Shown here in pieces: positions 60,650 to 64,000 of a stretch of 64,000 nucleotides of DNA; position 1 is the first letter of the stretch, and every line of letters starts with the position of its first letter. The notes under the pieces were generated by a model. It was not told where the DNA came from. It searched no databases and was given only the letters and a program-made list of their open reading frames with translations. The DNA comes from Sideroxydans sp. (GTDB lineage: Bacteria; Pseudomonadota; Gammaproteobacteria; Burkholderiales; Gallionellaceae). The stretch covers positions 372,001 to 436,000 of the forward strand of contig JAQTUV010000001.1 of assembly GCA_028707175.1 (NCBI GenBank), in the 5' to 3' direction. The position numbers and the translations under genes are program-made.

Positions 60650-62247
60650 GTGTTAAGCATATCCAACGCCACCGCCTCGGCCACTTCGATGCCGTCGATG
60701 GCGGCGGACATGATGCCTCCCGCGTAACCCGCACCTTCTCCTGCTGGATATAAACCCTTGGTGTTCAGGCTCTGATAGCTCGCGTCACGTTTGATGCTGA
60801 CGGGGGAGGAGGTGCGCGTCTCCACGCCGGTGAGGATGGCATCGTGCATGGAAAAACCTTTGATGCTCTTCTCGAACGCAGGCAATGCCTCACGCACGGC
60901 GTCGATCACATAGTCGGGCAATGCCGTAGAGAGGTCGCCCAGTGTCACGCCCGGAGTGTAAGAGGGCAGTACTTCACCTAGCTTGGTAGAAGGACGCTGT
61001 GCGATGAAGTCGCCGACCAGTTGTGCGGGTGCGTTGTAGTTGCTGCCGCCCAACACGTAAGCGCGACTCTCCCACTGACGTTGGAACTCGATACCTGCCA
61101 GTGGGCCATCGGGATAGTCGGCGGGCGTGATGCCCACCACGATGCCGCTGTTGGCGTTACGTTCGTTGCGCGAGTATTGGCTCATGCCGTTGGTGACGAC
61201 GCGACCTTCTTCCGAAGTGGCGGCCACCACCGTGCCGCCGGGGCACATGCAGAAGCTATACACCGAGCGACCATTGCTGGCGTGATGCACCAACTTGTAA
61301 TCGGCTGCACCGAGCAGCGGGTTGCCTGCGTTCTTGCCGAAGCGTGCCGCGTCGATGAGGGATTGCGGATGTTCGATGCGGAAGCCGATGGAGAACGGCT
61401 TGGCCTCCATATACACGCCACGCTGGTGCAGCATCTCCACCGTGTCGCGTGCGCTATGGCCGACGGCCAGCACCACATGTAGTGTGGCGATGTGGTCGCC
61501 GTCCGCCAAGGTCACGCCGCGTACTTGTCCATTGTCGATCTCGATGTCGCTCACGCGACTTTGGAAACGTACCTCACCGCCGAGTTCGATGATCTTCGCG
61601 CGCATCACCTCCACCATACCGACCAAACGGAAAGTCCCGATGTGCGGCTTGCTCACGTATTCGATCTCGGGAGGTGCGCCCGCTAGGATGAATTCTTTCA
61701 ACACCTTGCGGCTGTAGTGTTTGGGGTCTTTCACTTGGCTGTACAACTTGCCGTCGGAGAATGTACCCGCACCGCCTTCGCCGAACTGCACGTTCGATTC
61801 CGGGTTCAGCTCATGTTTTCGCCACAATCCCCAAGTGTCTTTGGTGCGTTCACGCACCTCTTTGCCGCGTTCGAGGATGATGGGACGAAAGCCCATCTGC
61901 GCCAGTATCAATCCCGCGAACAAGCCACACGGCCCAGTGCCAATGACGACGGGGCGTTCGGTCAGACCTTTCGGGGCTTGGGCAACAGGGTGATAGCTGG
62001 TGTCTGGTGCGACCTTCACATGCAGGTCGTTCTTGAAACGCAGCAGCACTTTGGCTTCGTTCGCCACCTCCACATCCAGCGTGTAGATGAACATGATGGC
62101 CGAGGGTTTGCGCGCATCGTAGCCGCGACGGAATAGGGTGAAGCCCTTCAATTCGTCCACGCGGATGCCGAGGCGCTTGATGATCGCATCGTGGATGGCG
62201 TGTTGCGGATGGTCGAGCGGAAGCTTGATTTCAGTGAGTCTTAGCAT
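60646..62247 (-). CDS. NAD(P)/FAD-dependent dehydrogenase (COG2509-like)
   Basis: 533 residues. An N-terminal domain of about 90 residues (LTEIKLPLDHPQHAIHDAIIKRLGI... RRGYDARK) precedes the FAD motif VVIGTGPCGLFAGLILAQMGFRPIILERG. Then come NVQFGEGGAGTFSDGKLYSQVKD, VLAVGHSARDTVEMLHQRGVYMEAKPFSIGFRIEHPQ, FCMCPGGTVVAATSEEG and GLYPAGEGAGYAGGIMSAAIDGIEVAEAV. This is the family of uncharacterised FAD-dependent dehydrogenases widespread in bacteria. The AraC gene starts within its stop codon. Confidence 0.9.
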   Translation of the reverse strand: MLRLTEIKLPLDHPQHAIHDAIIKRLGIRVDELKGFTLFRRGYDARKPSAIMFIYTLDVEVANEAKVLLRFKNDLHVKVAPDTSYHPVAQAPKGLTERPVVIGTGPCGLFAGLILAQMGFRPIILERGKEVRERTKDTWGLWRKHELNPESNVQFGEGGAGTFSDGKLYSQVKDPKHYSRKVLKEFILAGAPPEIEYVSKPHIGTFRLVGMVEVMRAKIIELGGEVRFQSRVSDIEIDNGQVRGVTLADGDHIATLHVVLAVGHSARDTVEMLHQRGVYMEAKPFSIGFRIEHPQSLIDAARFGKNAGNPLLGAADYKLVHHASNGRSVYSFCMCPGGTVVAATSEEGRVVTNGMSQYSRNERNANSGIVVGITPADYPDGPLAGIEFQRQWESRAYVLGGSNYNAPAQLVGDFIAQRPSTKLGEVLPSYTPGVTLGDLSTALPDYVIDAVREALPAFEKSIKGFSMHDAILTGVETRTSSPVSIKRDASYQSLNTKGLYPAGEGAGYAGGIMSAAIDGIEVAEAVALDMLNT

Positions 62248-62317
62248 GGCCGCTATTCTAACTTATCGGAACTACGTTATCCTTCGTGCCTGAATTGAAA
62301 ATGTGAAATCCGACAGC

Positions 62318-63679
62318 ATGGCAAAAGCAAAAACGATCTATTCCTGTACCGAGTGCGGTGGGCAATCGCCCAAGTGGCAAGGCCAGTGTCCGCATTGTGA
62401 TGCTTGGAACACGCTGGTGGAGTCGGTGGCGGAAGCGTTGCCCGCATCTGGTAAGAACCGCTTCAGTGCTTTGGCGGCATCGGGTAAGTTGCAGCAACTG
62501 GACGAGGTGGAGGCGAGCGAAGTGTCGCGCACGCCAACAGGTATCGCCGAGTTTGACCGCGTGTTGGGTGGAGGCTTGGTTGAGGGTGGCGTGGTACTCA
62601 TCGGCGGTGACCCCGGTATCGGCAAATCCACCTTGCTGTTGCAAGCCTTGGCGCACCTCTCGCAATCGCAAAAAGTTCTCTACGTCAGCGGCGAGGAATC
62701 AGCGCAGCAGATCGCCTTGCGTGCCAAGCGCCTTTCGCTGGATGCACGTTCGGTCAATCTGTTGCCCGAGATCCAGCTAGAAAAGATCCAAGCCACCATC
62801 GCCAATGAGAAGCCCGATGTCGTGGTCATCGACTCCATCCAGACCGTGTATTCCGAACAACTGACCTCGGCGCCTGGCTCTGTGGCGCAGGTGCGCGAAT
62901 GCGCTGCGCAACTCACGCGCTTGGCGAAGAGCAACGGCGTCACCATCATCCTCGTCGGTCACGTCACCAAAGAAGGGGCGTTAGCCGGGCCACGCGTGTT
63001 GGAACACATCGTCGATACCGTGTTGTATTTCGAAGGAGATACCCATTCCAGTTTCCGCCTCATCCGCGCGTTCAAGAACCGCTTCGGCGCAGTGAACGAG
63101 TTGGGTGTGTTCGCTATGACCGAGAAAGGTCTGCGCGAAGTGAGCAATCCTTCCGCGCTGTTCCTGTCGCAACATGGCACGCAGGTCGCGGGTTCTTGTG
63201 TCATGGTCACGCAGGAAGGCACGCGTCCTTTACTGGTCGAGATACAAGCACTGCTGGATGCATCACATGCACCTACACCGCGCCGCCTGTCATTGGGTTT
63301 GGAGCAGAACCGCTTAGCCATGTTGCTGGCCGTGTTGCACCGTCATGCAGGCATCGCCTGTTTCGATCAGGATGTGTTCATCAACGCCGTGGGCGGGGTG
63401 AAGATCACCGAGCCGGGGGCCGATCTTGCGGTGTTACTTGCCATTGTGTCGTCACTCCGCAGCAAACCTTTGCCGGAAAAGATGGTGGTGTTTGGTGAAG
63501 TAGGGCTGGCAGGTGAGGTGCGTCCGGTGCAGCGCGGGCAAGAGCGTTTGAAAGAAGCAGCAAAATTAGGCTTCACTCACGCCATCATCCCCAAAGCCAA
63601 CGCGCCCAAACACAAGATAGACGGCATGACCATCATCGCCGTGGATAGGGTGGATGAAGCGGTAGAGAAGATGCGTTAA
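62318..63679 (+). CDS. radA: DNA repair / branch-migration protein RadA
   Basis: About 453 residues from ATG at 62318 (MAKAKTIYSCTECGG); a GTG five codons upstream is less likely. The N-terminal C4 zinc finger is CTECGG...CPHCDAW, Walker A is IGGDPGIGKSTLLLQAL and Walker B is VVVIDSIQT. The RadA KNRFG motif is in AFKNRFGAVNELGVF. The C-terminal Lon-like domain has SLGLEQNRLAMLLAVLHRHAG and VVFGEVGLAGEVRPVQRGQERLKEAAKLGF. It processes recombination intermediates with RecA. It is divergent from the FAD dehydrogenase gene. Confidence 0.96.
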   Translation: MAKAKTIYSCTECGGQSPKWQGQCPHCDAWNTLVESVAEALPASGKNRFSALAASGKLQQLDEVEASEVSRTPTGIAEFDRVLGGGLVEGGVVLIGGDPGIGKSTLLLQALAHLSQSQKVLYVSGEESAQQIALRAKRLSLDARSVNLLPEIQLEKIQATIANEKPDVVVIDSIQTVYSEQLTSAPGSVAQVRECAAQLTRLAKSNGVTIILVGHVTKEGALAGPRVLEHIVDTVLYFEGDTHSSFRLIRAFKNRFGAVNELGVFAMTEKGLREVSNPSALFLSQHGTQVAGSCVMVTQEGTRPLLVEIQALLDASHAPTPRRLSLGLEQNRLAMLLAVLHRHAGIACFDQDVFINAVGGVKITEPGADLAVLLAIVSSLRSKPLPEKMVVFGEVGLAGEVRPVQRGQERLKEAAKLGFTHAIIPKANAPKHKIDGMTIIAVDRVDEAVEKMR

Positions 63680-63925
63680 TGGTTTATTCGAACATCATCA
63701 TTCCACGCCTCACGCGGCGTTTCTTAATCTCCATTTAGCAGATTCATCAATACGGTCAGAAGACTGCCTGATCGCCCTAATCCATAAAAAGCCTAGGTTT
63801 ATTCGCGCTGTTCAACCAATCAAATGCCGGCTCGCATTTGTAAACTCCACCAGTAAACAAATAACGAGCGTGTTTTCACCTGAGCTATCGGGTTTGATGG
63901 GTACTTATTCAGTAAGGAGCGGCGT

Positions 63926-64000
63926 ATGACTTTCCTAAACAACTTAAAGCTGAGCTATCGCTTTGGCTTAATCATCTTCTGCGCCATCGTAGGGTTTGCA
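63926..64000 (+). CDS. Partial CDS, probable methyl-accepting chemotaxis protein (N-terminus)
   Basis: Twenty-five codons from ATG at 63926, preceded by AGTAAGGAGCGGCGT, run off the right edge. The peptide MTFLNNLKLSYRFGLIIFC then AIVGFA is the short basic cytoplasmic start plus first transmembrane helix typical of methyl-accepting chemotaxis proteins ('L.NLKL..RL'). No sensor or signalling domain is in the window, so the call rests only on this opening. The 246 bases before it contain no gene. Confidence 0.5.
   Translation, partial: MTFLNNLKLSYRFGLIIFCAIVGFA

Overview
The window is bacterial chromosome with dense, mostly housekeeping gene content. It looks like a betaproteobacterium, possibly of the Nitrosomonadales/Gallionellaceae type. 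That rests on the isc operon order, the GlnD/PII pair, beta-type OmpR/EnvZ, DUF3301 and DUF2269 proteins, and the general protein flavour. It is an inference, because no rRNA or other phylogenetic marker is present. I see no prophage, insertion sequence, CRISPR array or replication origin.

Layout. 1-5435: mixed small genes (M29-like peptidase, coiled-coil protein, DUF3301, lone pseudopilin, beta-barrel protein, DUF2721, bestrophin). 5436-9832: an AT-richer Mrr-like nuclease gene, mutS carrying two in-frame repeat insertions, and a thioesterase-like gene. 9842-18305: suhB, then trmJ-cysE, then a complete iscRSUA-hscBA-fdx-iscX operon that runs on into dsbB. A good IscR type-1 site overlaps a sigma70 promoter at the cysE stop codon.

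18331-31373 is the most unusual part. It encodes membrane-lipid and envelope proteins: a ClsC-like phospholipase D, an XRE regulator, a YebB/YiiX-type papain-like hydrolase, a fused acyltransferase/acyl-ACP ligase (Aas-like), an LplT-like transporter, an unrecognised exported protein with a permuted papain-like His...Cys arrangement and a C-terminal anchor, a PlsC-like acyltransferase, a PAP2/Aur1-like phosphatase and a rifampin-phosphotransferase-like dikinase. The last three genes overlap. Together they look like a phospholipid remodelling and recycling locus, possibly with undescribed chemistry.

31574-41405: YiaAB, cytochrome b561, an OmpR/EnvZ-type two-component system divergent from a Glu/Arg/Met-rich exported protein with OmpR-like boxes between them, a BaiN-like flavoprotein with a palindromic repeat inserted in frame, hemerythrin, HPP protein, RhlE-type helicase, MalQ and HU. 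41535-41986 holds tRNA-Leu (minus), tRNA-Gly and tRNA-Cys. 42015-49266: glnD-map, a second DEAD-box helicase and typA. 49351-57079: rmuC, an OmpA-family protein with an Ala/Lys linker, an EF-hand membrane protein, nadE-glnB and hslO. 57236-62247: a minus-strand run of four genes with 4-base overlaps (three-TM protein, SDR, DUF2269, DUF4166) preceded by a membrane-anchored AraC regulator and an FAD dehydrogenase. 62318-64000: radA and the start of a probable chemoreceptor gene.

Nitrogen control is represented by both PII (GlnB) and its uridylyltransferase (GlnD), with NAD synthetase next to glnB. Iron-sulfur assembly is complete and probably autoregulated by IscR. Functions are assigned by reading motifs; no database search was possible.
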